From NCBI RefSeq assembly GCF_016735585.2, contig NZ_JAERSE020000005.1, forward strand, positions 248,001 to 312,000: 64,000 nucleotides of DNA. Direction: 5' to 3'. The notes beneath the pieces are model-generated. The model was not told where the DNA came from, ran no database searches, and saw nothing but the letters and a program-made list of their open reading frames with translations. A program made the position numbers and the translations under genes. This document shows positions 44,321-53,497 of this stretch, in pieces (the stretch's first letter is position 1; the number at the start of each line of letters is the position of its first letter). The stretch is from Chryseobacterium tagetis (lineage in GTDB: Bacteria > Bacteroidota > Bacteroidia > Flavobacteriales > Weeksellaceae).

Positions 44321-45313
44321 ATGAAAATATATAACGTAATTTTATCAGGTGGTGTTGGAAGCAGGCTTTGGCCTCTTTCTCGTAAACAACACCCGAAGCA
44401 GTTTCTTAAATTGTTTTCAGGAAAGTCATTATTTGAATTAACTGCTGAACGTAATCAGAAAATTGTAGATCAGATTATGGTTGTTGGAAATACAGATCAT
44501 ATTGAATGGAGTAAGCAGCTTCTTAATGATATTTCTTTGCCTAAGAAATTTATTACCGAAACTGCGGCTAGAAATACAGCTGCTGCCATTGCATTTGCTG
44601 CACTAGCTGTTGATCCTGATGATATATTAATTATTACCCCATCTGATCATTTAATTCAGAATCAGGATGCTTATGAAAAGGCAATAAAAGAAGCTGTTGA
44701 ACTGGCAAAAAAAGACTTTTTGGTAACTTTTGGAGTCGTTCCTTCAAAACCAGAAACAGGGTATGGGTATATAGAATATGAAGGAAAGGATGTACTTTCT
44801 TTCAGAGAAAAACCGAATACAGAAACTGCACAAGAGTTTTTGGAAAGAGGAACTTTTCTTTGGAATTCTGGAATGTTTTGTTTTAAAGCTGGGATACTTT
44901 TAGAGGAACTAAAAAAATATCAGCCTGAAGTATTTGATAAATGTAGTGAAACTTGGAAAACTTCTGAAAACCAATGTTTAGATGTAGATGCTTCACTTCA
45001 GATTCCCTCCATTAGTATTGATTATGCAGTAATGGAGAGATCTAAGAAAATAAAAGTAGTTCCAGCTCACTTCAGGTGGAATGATTTGGGATCTTTCGAA
45101 TCATTATATGACTATTTACGTTCTACAGGACATCCTATAGATGAAAACGGAAATATGGTAATTGGAACAGAAATATTCACGGCTTTTGTTGGGCTCAAAG
45201 ATTCTATTTTAGTATACACTTCCGATGCCTTATTGATTCTTCATAAAGAAAAATCGCAGGATGTAAAAAAAGTGTATAACCAACTTGAGAAATATAAATC
45301 TACATTAAGATAG
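44321..45313 (+). CDS. manC: Mannose-1-phosphate guanylyltransferase
   Basis: A 330-residue nucleotidyltransferase that makes GDP-mannose from mannose-1-phosphate and GTP. Motifs are [20 protein letters not shown] (nucleotide binding), ITPSDHLI, FREKPN and the domain WNDLGSFESLYDYL. It lacks the C-terminal isomerase cupin, which is encoded by the gene just upstream. A degenerate paralogue lies at 38448-39065. The 130-base spacer that follows is very AT-rich and marks the boundary to the CDP-sugar cassette. Confidence 0.92.
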   Translation: MKIYNVILSGGVGSRLWPLSRKQHPKQFLKLFSGKSLFELTAERNQKIVDQIMVVGNTDHIEWSKQLLNDISLPKKFITETAARNTAAAIAFAALAVDPDDILIITPSDHLIQNQDAYEKAIKEAVELAKKDFLVTFGVVPSKPETGYGYIEYEGKDVLSFREKPNTETAQEFLERGTFLWNSGMFCFKAGILLEELKKYQPEVFDKCSETWKTSENQCLDVDASLQIPSISIDYAVMERSKKIKVVPAHFRWNDLGSFESLYDYLRSTGHPIDENGNMVIGTEIFTAFVGLKDSILVYTSDALLILHKEKSQDVKKVYNQLEKYKSTLR

Positions 45314-45443
45314 TTAAAGTAATAGGGTTTATTATAAAAAGCTAAATTTTAAATAAAATTTTATTAAAAAATAATATAATAATTGCAAAAATATTTTAGC
45401 ACCTTTTGAATTTTCAAATGTCTCAAGTTTTAAATTGATTTAA

Positions 45444-46481
45444 ATGAGTATAACATATACCCTAAAAATTGTTGATATCATTCAAGAAACTGATGATACT
45501 ATTACGCTTTGTTTTAAGCAACCCGCATTAAAAAAGATACAGTATGTTGCGGGACAATATTTGACATTGATTGTAAGAATAAACGGTAGAAGATATATAA
45601 GACCTTACTCATTTTCCTCTTGCTATGGAGTGGATCGCAATATAGAGGTTACTATAAAGAGAGTTCCAAATGGAATTGTTTCCAATTATATTATTGATAT
45701 GATAAACATTGGAGATTCTATTGAGGTATTACCACCTATGGGAGATTTTATTTTAGGTGTTTCTCCTAAGCAAAAAAATATTTTTTTGTGGGGAACAGGT
45801 AGTGGAATAACTCCTTTAATTTCTATTACAAAATCTGCACTATATCAGTTCGATGACTTAAAAGTGCACCTAATTTACGGAAATAAAAATTTTGAAAGTA
45901 CAATCTTTTTAGAAAAGATAGAGTCTTTGAAAGAGGAATTTCCTGAAAGATTTAATAGAACATATTTTCATACAAGATTTGAGATAGATAAGAATTTTCC
46001 ATATGTAATTGAGGGAAGAATACAAGAACGTAGAGTTAACTCAATAATTGATAGTCATATCAAAGAAGATGAACAGCTACATTATATATGTGGTCCTGTA
46101 GGTTTAAAAGAATCTCTCAAAATGGCTTTTAAAAGTTTAAATATAAATGAGAGAAATATCTTTTCTGAAGATTTCGAAATTTTAAGAAATCCATCTGATT
46201 TCGATGATATTTCGACTCAAACGATTAGTTTATATTTTCAAGGAAGGAATGAAATTTTAGAAGTAGTAAAAGGACAAAGTATATTGGAAGCAGCACTGAA
46301 CGTTGGTTTAGAATTGCCTTATTCTTGTCAAACAGGTAACTGTAGTACCTGTAAAGCAACCCTGTTATCTGGTGGAATAAAAATGATTGGACTTACTAAA
46401 GAAAGGGAAGATTTAAACGAACAAGAGTATTTGCTTTGTTGTTCACATCCAAAAGATAATATTGTTTCAATAAAAATTTAA
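45444..46481 (+). CDS. CDP-6-deoxy-4-hexulose-3-dehydrase reductase (E3, AscD/RfbI type)
   Basis: A 345-residue flavoprotein that passes electrons from NADH through FAD and a [2Fe-2S] cluster to the E1 dehydrase (RfbH). Order here: FAD-binding barrel (RPYSFSSC), NAD domain (GTGSGITPLI), and a C-terminal plant-type ferredoxin with C295-x4-C300-x2-C303 and a last cysteine at 332/333. This ferredoxin-last arrangement differs from E3 proteins that carry the ferredoxin at the N terminus. It is followed 8 bases later by the cytidylyltransferase and is the first gene of the CDP-3,6-dideoxyhexose cassette. Confidence 0.85.
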   Translation: MSITYTLKIVDIIQETDDTITLCFKQPALKKIQYVAGQYLTLIVRINGRRYIRPYSFSSCYGVDRNIEVTIKRVPNGIVSNYIIDMINIGDSIEVLPPMGDFILGVSPKQKNIFLWGTGSGITPLISITKSALYQFDDLKVHLIYGNKNFESTIFLEKIESLKEEFPERFNRTYFHTRFEIDKNFPYVIEGRIQERRVNSIIDSHIKEDEQLHYICGPVGLKESLKMAFKSLNINERNIFSEDFEILRNPSDFDDISTQTISLYFQGRNEILEVVKGQSILEAALNVGLELPYSCQTGNCSTCKATLLSGGIKMIGLTKEREDLNEQEYLLCCSHPKDNIVSIKI

Positions 46482-46489
46482 ACATAAAA

Positions 46490-47266
46490 ATGAAAGTAGT
46501 TATTTTAGCAGGTGGCCTAGGAACCCGATTGATGGAAGAAACTGAGGCGAGGCCTAAACCAATGGTAGAGATTGGAGGAAAGCCAATATTATGGCATATT
46601 ATGAAAATATATGAAACCTATGGTTACAATGATTTTGTATTATGTCTAGGGTACAAAGCGCAATCAATCAAAGAATATTTTTTGAATTACTATCTTTATA
46701 ATTCTGATGTCACTATTGAATTAGAAAAAAATAAAGTAGATGTACACTTTTCAAATTCTGAATCGTTTAAAGTAACTCTTGTTGATACCGGATTACACAC
46801 CAACACGGCAGGTAGAATTAAAAAAATTCAAAAATATTTAAACGATGAAACTTTTATGCTTACTTATGGTGATGGCGTATCAGATGTTAATATTAGTGAA
46901 TTGGTTAAATTTCATCAAAGTCATGGGAAGCTTGCAACGCTTACGAGTATCCAGACTCCTGGGAGGTTTGGAAATATCGAAATGGATGAACGGGGAAATG
47001 TTGAATATTTTGTTGAAAAGCCACAAGGCGATGGTATGTGGATAAATGGAGGTTTCTTTGTTCTTGAGCCAGGAGTTTTTAAATATCTTGAAGGTGATAT
47101 GGATGATATTCAATGGGAGAAAAAGCCTTTGATAGATATTGCTAATGATGGTGAACTATCTGCTTATAAACATAATGGATTTTGGAAACCTATGGATGCA
47201 TTGAGAGATAGAATAGAATTGGAACAGCTTTGGAGTTCGGGTGAAGCAAAATGGAAAATTTGGTAA
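46490..47266 (+). CDS. rfbF: Glucose-1-phosphate cytidylyltransferase
   Basis: A 258-residue nucleotidyltransferase forming CDP-glucose from CTP and glucose-1-phosphate. It has the N-terminal ILAGGLGTRLMEETEARPKPMVEIGGKPILWHIMKIY signature typical of RfbF/AscA/DdhA, then LCLGYKAQSIKEYF, TYGDGVSDV, and FWKPMDALRDRIELEQLW at the end. First enzyme of the 3,6-dideoxyhexose route; the next gene begins one base after its stop codon. Confidence 0.95.
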   Translation: MKVVILAGGLGTRLMEETEARPKPMVEIGGKPILWHIMKIYETYGYNDFVLCLGYKAQSIKEYFLNYYLYNSDVTIELEKNKVDVHFSNSESFKVTLVDTGLHTNTAGRIKKIQKYLNDETFMLTYGDGVSDVNISELVKFHQSHGKLATLTSIQTPGRFGNIEMDERGNVEYFVEKPQGDGMWINGGFFVLEPGVFKYLEGDMDDIQWEKKPLIDIANDGELSAYKHNGFWKPMDALRDRIELEQLWSSGEAKWKIW

Positions 47267-47267
47267 T

Positions 47268-48350
47268 ATGTTTGAAGATTTAAAACAAATATATAGCGGT
47301 AAAAAAGTTTTTTTAACGGGTCACACTGGATTTAAGGGTGCATGGATGCTGAAAACTCTTTCTCTTTTAGGGGCAGAAGTAAAGGGCTATGCATTGGAAC
47401 CCCTTACAGAAAATGATTTATTTTATCTTATTGACGGTCAGTCGCTATGTGAATCAGTAATTGCAGACTTAAGAGACAGGGATAAATTAAAAAAGGAGCT
47501 TTGTGAGTTTGAACCAGATTTTGTATTTCACTTAGCGGCACAACCATTAGTACGCTTGTCATATGAAATTCCCTCTGAAACTTTTGAAGTTAATGCTATT
47601 GGTACTGCTAACCTACTTGATGCAATAAGATTAATTAATAAACAATGTTCTGTTGTTTTAATTACAACAGATAAAGTATACCACAATTATGAATGGCTTT
47701 ATCCCTACCGTGAAAATGATAGGTTAGGAGGATACGACCCATATAGTGCAAGTAAGGCATGTACCGAGTTGGTTATCGATTCTTACCGTAATTCTTTCTT
47801 TAATACTAAAGATTTCAAGAATCATAAAAAAGGGATTGCAGTCGGACGCGCAGGTAATGTTATTGGTGGTGGTGACTGGTCTAAAGACAGACTCATTCCA
47901 GATATTGCAAGAGCATTATCTCAGGATGAAGAAATAATTATCAGAAATCCTTTTTCCGTACGTCCATGGCAGCATGTTTTAGAGCCAATAACCGGATATC
48001 TTATGTTAGGGTCTTATTTACATTCCGAGCCTGTAAGATATTCTCAAGCATATAATTTCGGTCCGGTTGCAGAAGATGCATTATCCGTTGAACAGATGCT
48101 AAAACTGGCAATTGAATCTTGGGGCTCTGGTAAATATAAAGTAGTAAGCGAAACCAATCAGCCTCATGAAGCTGGCTTACTTAAACTTGATGTAAGTAAA
48201 GCTGCTTTTGAACTAAAATGGTTTCCTAAAATGAAAGCAAAAGATACAGTGGATTTTACTATAGCATGGTACAGGCAATTTAAAAATGAGCCTTCAACAA
48301 TTAATAATTTTACTAAAGAGCAGATAATTAATTTTTTGCAAAAAAAATAA
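47268..48350 (+). CDS. rfbG: CDP-glucose 4,6-dehydratase
   Basis: A 360-residue extended SDR that converts CDP-glucose to CDP-4-keto-6-deoxyglucose. The NAD site is VFLTGHTGFKGAW, the active site is TTDKVY with YDPYSASKACTE (Tyr-x3-Lys), and the family block VRPWQHVLEPITGYL is present. I start at ATG 47268, directly after the rfbF stop, instead of the in-frame ATG at 47241 inside rfbF. Confidence 0.95.
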   Translation: MFEDLKQIYSGKKVFLTGHTGFKGAWMLKTLSLLGAEVKGYALEPLTENDLFYLIDGQSLCESVIADLRDRDKLKKELCEFEPDFVFHLAAQPLVRLSYEIPSETFEVNAIGTANLLDAIRLINKQCSVVLITTDKVYHNYEWLYPYRENDRLGGYDPYSASKACTELVIDSYRNSFFNTKDFKNHKKGIAVGRAGNVIGGGDWSKDRLIPDIARALSQDEEIIIRNPFSVRPWQHVLEPITGYLMLGSYLHSEPVRYSQAYNFGPVAEDALSVEQMLKLAIESWGSGKYKVVSETNQPHEAGLLKLDVSKAAFELKWFPKMKAKDTVDFTIAWYRQFKNEPSTINNFTKEQIINFLQKK

Positions 48351-48375
48351 ATAAACAAAGACTAATTAAAAACAA

Positions 48376-49641
48376 ATGAATTTGGATTTCAACTTAAAAA
48401 CATTTACACCTCCTGTTGCTGGGAAAGATTATATTCCGGTTACTGGTAAAATTATTGAACAAGACGACTTATTGCTATGTATGGAATCTGTCGCAGATGG
48501 ATGGTTGACTGCGGGTAGGTTTGCTAATGAATTTGAATCTGAATTTGCAAAATATTTTGGAGCAACAAAAGCATTATTGGTAAACTCTGGTTCATCCGCA
48601 AACTTGGTAGCTTTTTATGCTCTGACATCTCCAAAACTAGGAGATAGAGCAATTAAACCTGGTGATGAAGTAATAACTGTAGCTGCGGGATTTCCTACAA
48701 CTGTCAACCCAATAGTTCAGTTTGGAGCAGTGCCTGTATTTATAGATGTTGATGTGGCAACCCATAATGTGAAGCCTGAAATGATAGAAGCGGCAATCAG
48801 TTCTAAAACTAAAGCGATCATGATTGCACATTCACTTGGTAATCCGTTTGATTTGGATGAAGTGATGAGAGTTGCAAAGAAATATAATTTATGGGTTATT
48901 GAAGATGACTGTGATTCTTTGGGAGCTACATATAATGGTAAAAAAACGGGTACATTCGGTGATATATCAACATTTTCTTTTTATCCTGCTCATCATATAA
49001 CAATGGGAGAGGGTGGTGCTGTATTAATAAATAACCCTGTACTTTCAAAAATTGCCGAAAGCTTTAGAGATTGGGGGAGAGATTGCTATTGTGAACCGGG
49101 TAAAGATGATACTTGTGGATGCCGATTTCAGCAGGAATTAGGTTCACTTCCTTACGGATATGATCACAAATATACTTATTCTCACATAGGTTTTAATTTA
49201 AAAGTTACTGATATGCAGGCTGCACTTGGAGTTTCTCAATTGAGGAAAGTGGATCGCTTCGTTGAAAAGAGAAGACAAAATTTTACTGCTTTATACGAAA
49301 GGATGAAAGAGTTTGAAGAAATTTTCATATTACCACAACCAACACTTAATTCGGAGCCTTCATGGTTTGGTTTTCTGATGACGTTACGTGACGGAGATGC
49401 AGCAGACAGACATATGCTTGTACAGCATCTCGAAAAAAATAAAATAGGAACAAGATTATTGTTTGCGGGTAATCTGCTTAGACAGCCAGCTTATGCAGGG
49501 GTTAATCACAGAGTTGTTGGTGACCTTACTAATACTGATATAATTATGAATCAATCTTTTTGGCTAGGGGTTTGGCCAGGACTTGATGAAAGTCACTATG
49601 ATTATATAGCAAATGTAATAAGAGATTACATTAACAGCTAA
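48376..49641 (+). CDS. rfbH: CDP-6-deoxy-D-xylo-4-hexulose-3-dehydrase (E1, RfbH)
   Basis: A 421-residue PMP-dependent, iron-sulfur enzyme that removes the C3 hydroxyl of CDP-4-keto-6-deoxyglucose. Two diagnostic features are both present. The Schiff-base lysine of the aminotransferase family is replaced by histidine (H206-H207 in [11 protein letters not shown]). And the [2Fe-2S] ligands occur with the exact E1 spacing C-X57-C-X1-C-X7-C (C179, C237, C239, C247). It works with the E3 reductase at 45444. Confidence 0.97.
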   Translation: MNLDFNLKTFTPPVAGKDYIPVTGKIIEQDDLLLCMESVADGWLTAGRFANEFESEFAKYFGATKALLVNSGSSANLVAFYALTSPKLGDRAIKPGDEVITVAAGFPTTVNPIVQFGAVPVFIDVDVATHNVKPEMIEAAISSKTKAIMIAHSLGNPFDLDEVMRVAKKYNLWVIEDDCDSLGATYNGKKTGTFGDISTFSFYPAHHITMGEGGAVLINNPVLSKIAESFRDWGRDCYCEPGKDDTCGCRFQQELGSLPYGYDHKYTYSHIGFNLKVTDMQAALGVSQLRKVDRFVEKRRQNFTALYERMKEFEEIFILPQPTLNSEPSWFGFLMTLRDGDAADRHMLVQHLEKNKIGTRLLFAGNLLRQPAYAGVNHRVVGDLTNTDIIMNQSFWLGVWPGLDESHYDYIANVIRDYINS

Positions 49642-49665
49642 ATTAATAAACAAAATATCAATTCA

Positions 49666-50568
49666 ATGACCGTATCTATCATCGGCACAAACGGACTTTT
49701 AGCAACCGAACTAGGATTGTTTTGTAATAAAAAAGGTATGAATGTTAAAGCATTTGGAAGGAGAAAGCCAGATTTATATGCTTATAACCAATTTGATACT
49801 TTGGATTTAATGACTGAACAAATTGATTTGGATTCTCTTTTGGACAGTGATGTAATATTCTACACTGCTGGTGCTGGAATACAATCTAATTTGAAGGACT
49901 CATTTGAAGCAATCTATAAATTAAATACTTACATACCTATCCTTTTATGTAAAAGTCTTTCAGAGAAAGGATTTAAAGGAACATTAGTAACATTTGGTTC
50001 TTGTTTTGAAATAGGTAATAATAATGAATCAGTAGTTTTTGATGAAGATAACGTTGTGACATCTGTTCTAGATGTTCCAAATGATTATTGTGTTTCAAAA
50101 CGTATTTTTACACGTTATGCAACCTCTGATAATTTGAATTCTTTTACTCATTTACACATTATTCTGCCTACAATTTATGGTGAAAAAGAGGCTACACACA
50201 GATTAATTCCTTATACAGTTTCTGCAATTAAAAATAAGGCACCTATGCAATTCACTAAAGGTACGCAAATCAGACAGTATTTGTATGCTGGTGATATACC
50301 TGCAATAGTTTTTAGTTTGATTGATAAGAAATATAATGGTGTAATCAATATATCGGGTGTAGAAACATATACGGTAAGACAGATAGTTGAGATGATATAT
50401 AGTTTTTATGGAATTGAAATTACGGAAGAATTATTTGGTAAAGCTGAAAGGTCTGATATTGGAATGCTAAATCTTCAGTTAGATGGAACTAAGCTGGAAA
50501 ATATATTGCCTGAATTGAATTATACCACTTTCACAGATTCCTTAAAATTGTACGATTTATGTCTCTAA
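49666..50568 (+). CDS. NAD(P)-dependent sugar reductase/epimerase of the CDP-3,6-dideoxyhexose pathway
   Basis: A 300-residue extended SDR: NAD(P) site GTNGLLATELG, an active-site Ser region (LVTFGSCFEIG), Tyr-x3-Lys in DYCVSKR. By position after RfbH it should reduce the C4 ketone of the CDP-3,6-dideoxy-4-hexulose, giving abequose, paratose or, with a 5-epimerase, ascarylose. Sequence alone does not fix the stereochemistry. It overlaps the cupin gene by 10 bases. Confidence 0.85.
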   Translation: MTVSIIGTNGLLATELGLFCNKKGMNVKAFGRRKPDLYAYNQFDTLDLMTEQIDLDSLLDSDVIFYTAGAGIQSNLKDSFEAIYKLNTYIPILLCKSLSEKGFKGTLVTFGSCFEIGNNNESVVFDEDNVVTSVLDVPNDYCVSKRIFTRYATSDNLNSFTHLHIILPTIYGEKEATHRLIPYTVSAIKNKAPMQFTKGTQIRQYLYAGDIPAIVFSLIDKKYNGVINISGVETYTVRQIVEMIYSFYGIEITEELFGKAERSDIGMLNLQLDGTKLENILPELNYTTFTDSLKLYDLCL

Positions 50569-50966
50569 AAGAAAAAATAAAGGTTACTTCGCTAAGAGTT
50601 ATTTCTGATAGTAGAGGTTGGTTTTTAAAGGTGATTAATGGTTACGAAGAAAACCTACCTAAACATACTGGAGAAATATATTTTACAAGTGCATTACCTG
50701 GAAAATCAAAAGGTGGACATTATCATATTAGAGCTGTAGAATGGTTTGTTTTAATCAAAGGTCAATGCGATTTGCACTTGATTGATGTGGAAACAAATGA
50801 AAAAATGATTCTTAAATTATCATCAGACGATCCTATGACTATTTACGTACCGAATAATGTAGCTCATAGTTTTTTCAATACGGGTGAAGTTGATTATATA
50901 TTAATGGCATACTCTGATATACTTTACGATCCTGTAGACACAATACCCTATGACTTTAACTTTTAA
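50559..50966 (+). CDS. RmlC-like cupin, candidate CDP-hexulose epimerase
   Basis: A 135-residue single cupin of the RmlC/WxcM type: ISDSRGWFLKVI, GHYHIRAVEWFVLIKGQCDLHLID, and YVPNNVAHSFFNTG. Its overlap with the SDR gene upstream and the GT2 gene downstream ties it to the CDP-sugar pathway. In the ascarylose pathway an RmlC-like protein (AscE) epimerises C5 before the last reduction; this protein could do that. It is shorter than typical RmlC, so a 3,4-ketoisomerase-type or non-catalytic role remains possible. Confidence 0.75.
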   Translation: MSLKEKIKVTSLRVISDSRGWFLKVINGYEENLPKHTGEIYFTSALPGKSKGGHYHIRAVEWFVLIKGQCDLHLIDVETNEKMILKLSSDDPMTIYVPNNVAHSFFNTGEVDYILMAYSDILYDPVDTIPYDFNF

Positions 50967-52005
50967 TTATAGTAATGTGGTGGCTGATCACGCAGAAATA
51001 AAAGCAGAAACTTACTTAAGTATATGTATTCCTACTTACAACAGAGTTGAAAAAACATTTCAACTCGTTAAATCCATACTAAATTACGATGGAAATGATG
51101 TAGAAGTTATTGTAGTTGATAATTGCTCAACGGATAGTACACAAGACTTGTTAAAAACGATTAGTGATGATCGTTTTAAATATTTAAGAAATAAAGAGGC
51201 AATTGGGGGTATGCCCAATATTCTTAATTCGATGACTTATGCGAGTGGTGAGTATGTCTTATTATGCTTAGACAAGGATCATGTACTACCAAATAAAATT
51301 TCACAATTTATTGATCAAATAAAGAAATCAAATTTTTCGGTTGGACAATGTTCTTTAGATTCCTCAGAGTTTGATAAAAATATAACTTACAAGGAAGGTA
51401 TTGATTCAATTATAAACATTGCGTATACATCCGAACATCCTTCAGGTTTATTTATTAAAAATAATATCATAAAAGAAAAGGCATTCATTAAAAATATTGT
51501 AGATAAATACAATGCTTTTGCTTTCTTGCCAGAATTATTAAAAGCAGAAGTTGCTTTATATGGTGGTACAGCAGGTAGAATTAATATGCCGTTTGTGGTT
51601 ACAGAAACAAGGGAAGAATGTGCAAAGGAAATTTCCCATACATATAAAGGAAATAATATTTATTTTATGCCAGATAATGTAATTATTAGGTTTAATATTT
51701 TTAAAGAACATATTGATAGCCTAAGTATTTCTGCAGAAAATAAAAAAAAATTAACCGAAAGAATTTATAAATCATTGTTGGTTAGTGCTGCAATTGAATA
51801 TAAAAATATTATGCTTGATGAAAAAATATGTAGGCATCATGGTATCAATACTCGAAAAGTTGGAAAAAAAGAACAGATAAAATATTTGTGGCAATTCAAT
51901 CGAAATTTTTTTAACAGTAATTTTTCTGATAATAATTTTTGGAAATATAAAACTACTGTTATATTGAGTACAAAACTCTTATTGAGAATTCTAATAAAAA
52001 GCTAG
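50950..52005 (+). CDS. Glycosyltransferase family 2
   Basis: A 351-residue GT-A fold glycosyltransferase. The N-terminal nucleotide-sugar domain shows LSICIPTYNRVEKTFQLV, VIVVDNCSTDSTQDLL and CLDKDH at the DxD position. It overlaps the cupin gene by 17 bases. Donor and acceptor unknown; position next to the CDP-sugar genes suggests it may transfer the dideoxyhexose. Confidence 0.85.
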   Translation: MTLTFNYSNVVADHAEIKAETYLSICIPTYNRVEKTFQLVKSILNYDGNDVEVIVVDNCSTDSTQDLLKTISDDRFKYLRNKEAIGGMPNILNSMTYASGEYVLLCLDKDHVLPNKISQFIDQIKKSNFSVGQCSLDSSEFDKNITYKEGIDSIINIAYTSEHPSGLFIKNNIIKEKAFIKNIVDKYNAFAFLPELLKAEVALYGGTAGRINMPFVVTETREECAKEISHTYKGNNIYFMPDNVIIRFNIFKEHIDSLSISAENKKKLTERIYKSLLVSAAIEYKNIMLDEKICRHHGINTRKVGKKEQIKYLWQFNRNFFNSNFSDNNFWKYKTTVILSTKLLLRILIKS

Positions 52006-52009
52006 TACA

Positions 52010-53491
52010 TTGGAACAAAATAAAAAATCCCAAAAAAATATCTTAAAAGCTACTAGTATTGTTGGAGGCTCACAGTTAGCAACCATTCTTATAGGCTTAA
52101 TAAGAAATAAGTTAATTGCTGTTTTACTGGGGCCAACTGGCGTGGGTATTAATGCTATTTTACAAAACACAGTAGATTTGGTTCGACAAGCTACAGGTTT
52201 CGGTATAAACTTCAGTGGTGTTAAGGAAATAGCTGCGGCTAGTTCAACTGAAGATGAAATAAAGATTTCTAGGACAATAACTATTCTTAGACGTTGGTCT
52301 CTTTATACAGGTATTTTAGGAATGTTCGTTGCAATAATTCTTTGTCTACCCTTAAGCTATTATGCTTTTGATAACAAAAACTATGCAGTAAGTATTGCAA
52401 TTATATCAGTTACACTTCTTACTACAAGTGTAAGTTCAGGGCAGATAGCTCTTTTACAAGGTCTAAGAAAAATGAGTATAATGGCTAAAGTTTCAGTTTA
52501 TGGAGCTGGTCTTTCTCTATTATTTTGTCTTCCTCTATATTGGTGGTTAGGTTTAAAAGGTATCGTACCAGGAATAGTTGTAAGTGGTATTATGAGCCTT
52601 ATTGTTTCTTATACTTTTGCAAGTAAAATAAAGGTTCAGAAACCTAATATAACGTTTAAAGAAACAGTAACAGAAGGTCTTGGTATGGCAAAACTAGGAT
52701 TTTTAATAATTTTGACTAGCTTAATGGTTACTGCTACAATGTATGCAGTAAGATCATTTATAGCACAGAAAATGAATTTAGATGCAGTAGGATATTTTGT
52801 TGCAGTATGGTCAATCTCTAACACATATGTGAATATTATTTTGAATGCAATGCTTTCTGATTTTTTTCCTAGATTAAGTGAAGCCGAAACATTTAAGGAC
52901 TACAAGAAATCAAATAGTATCATTAATGAACAGCTTGAATTATCTCTGATAATAGCGGGGCCTTTGTTCGTTTTATTGATTGGTGCAGCAAATTTGATTA
53001 TAAGAATTCTATTTACTTCAGATTTTTTAATCGCGGTAAGTGTTTTACAATGGCAGTTATTTGCCGGTTTTTTTGCAATAATATCTTGGTGTTTAGGGGT
53101 AATGTTTTTATCTAAGAATAAGGGTGGATATTCTATGCTTACAGAGGGTATATGGTCAGCAACTTATTACTTATTCATTATTTTGTTCTGGAATAATTTA
53201 GGTTTTCTTTCATTGGGTATTGGATATTTTGTGGCTCATTTTATTAAAATTATATTCGTTTATTTAATTACAACTAGTTATTGGAAGTTTTTTTTTGATA
53301 CCCAATCTCTAAAAACTATTTCTATTTATTCAATACTTATTATCACAATATTTATAAATGTCATATTGATTAAAGGGATATATCAATATATTTTCAGTGC
53401 AATAATATCTTTAATAGCAATTTTGATAAGTTATTACAGAATATCAAAAATTATCGATTTCAAAAATTTATTAAAGAAAAAATTAAAGTAA
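52010..53491 (+). CDS. O-antigen/capsule repeat-unit flippase (Wzx type)
   Basis: A 493-residue polytopic membrane protein of the MOP superfamily with about 12-14 helices, matching O-antigen translocases (SIVGGSQLATILIGLIRNKLIAVLLGPTGVGI; later VKEIAAAS and LLQGLRKMS). It should flip undecaprenyl-linked repeat units to the periplasmic face. The start is a TTG at 52010; the first in-frame ATG would remove the N-terminal helices. It lies between two GT2 genes. Confidence 0.9.
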   Translation: MEQNKKSQKNILKATSIVGGSQLATILIGLIRNKLIAVLLGPTGVGINAILQNTVDLVRQATGFGINFSGVKEIAAASSTEDEIKISRTITILRRWSLYTGILGMFVAIILCLPLSYYAFDNKNYAVSIAIISVTLLTTSVSSGQIALLQGLRKMSIMAKVSVYGAGLSLLFCLPLYWWLGLKGIVPGIVVSGIMSLIVSYTFASKIKVQKPNITFKETVTEGLGMAKLGFLIILTSLMVTATMYAVRSFIAQKMNLDAVGYFVAVWSISNTYVNIILNAMLSDFFPRLSEAETFKDYKKSNSIINEQLELSLIIAGPLFVLLIGAANLIIRILFTSDFLIAVSVLQWQLFAGFFAIISWCLGVMFLSKNKGGYSMLTEGIWSATYYLFIILFWNNLGFLSLGIGYFVAHFIKIIFVYLITTSYWKFFFDTQSLKTISIYSILIITIFINVILIKGIYQYIFSAIISLIAILISYYRISKIIDFKNLLKKKLK

Positions 53492-53497
53492 TTAAAA

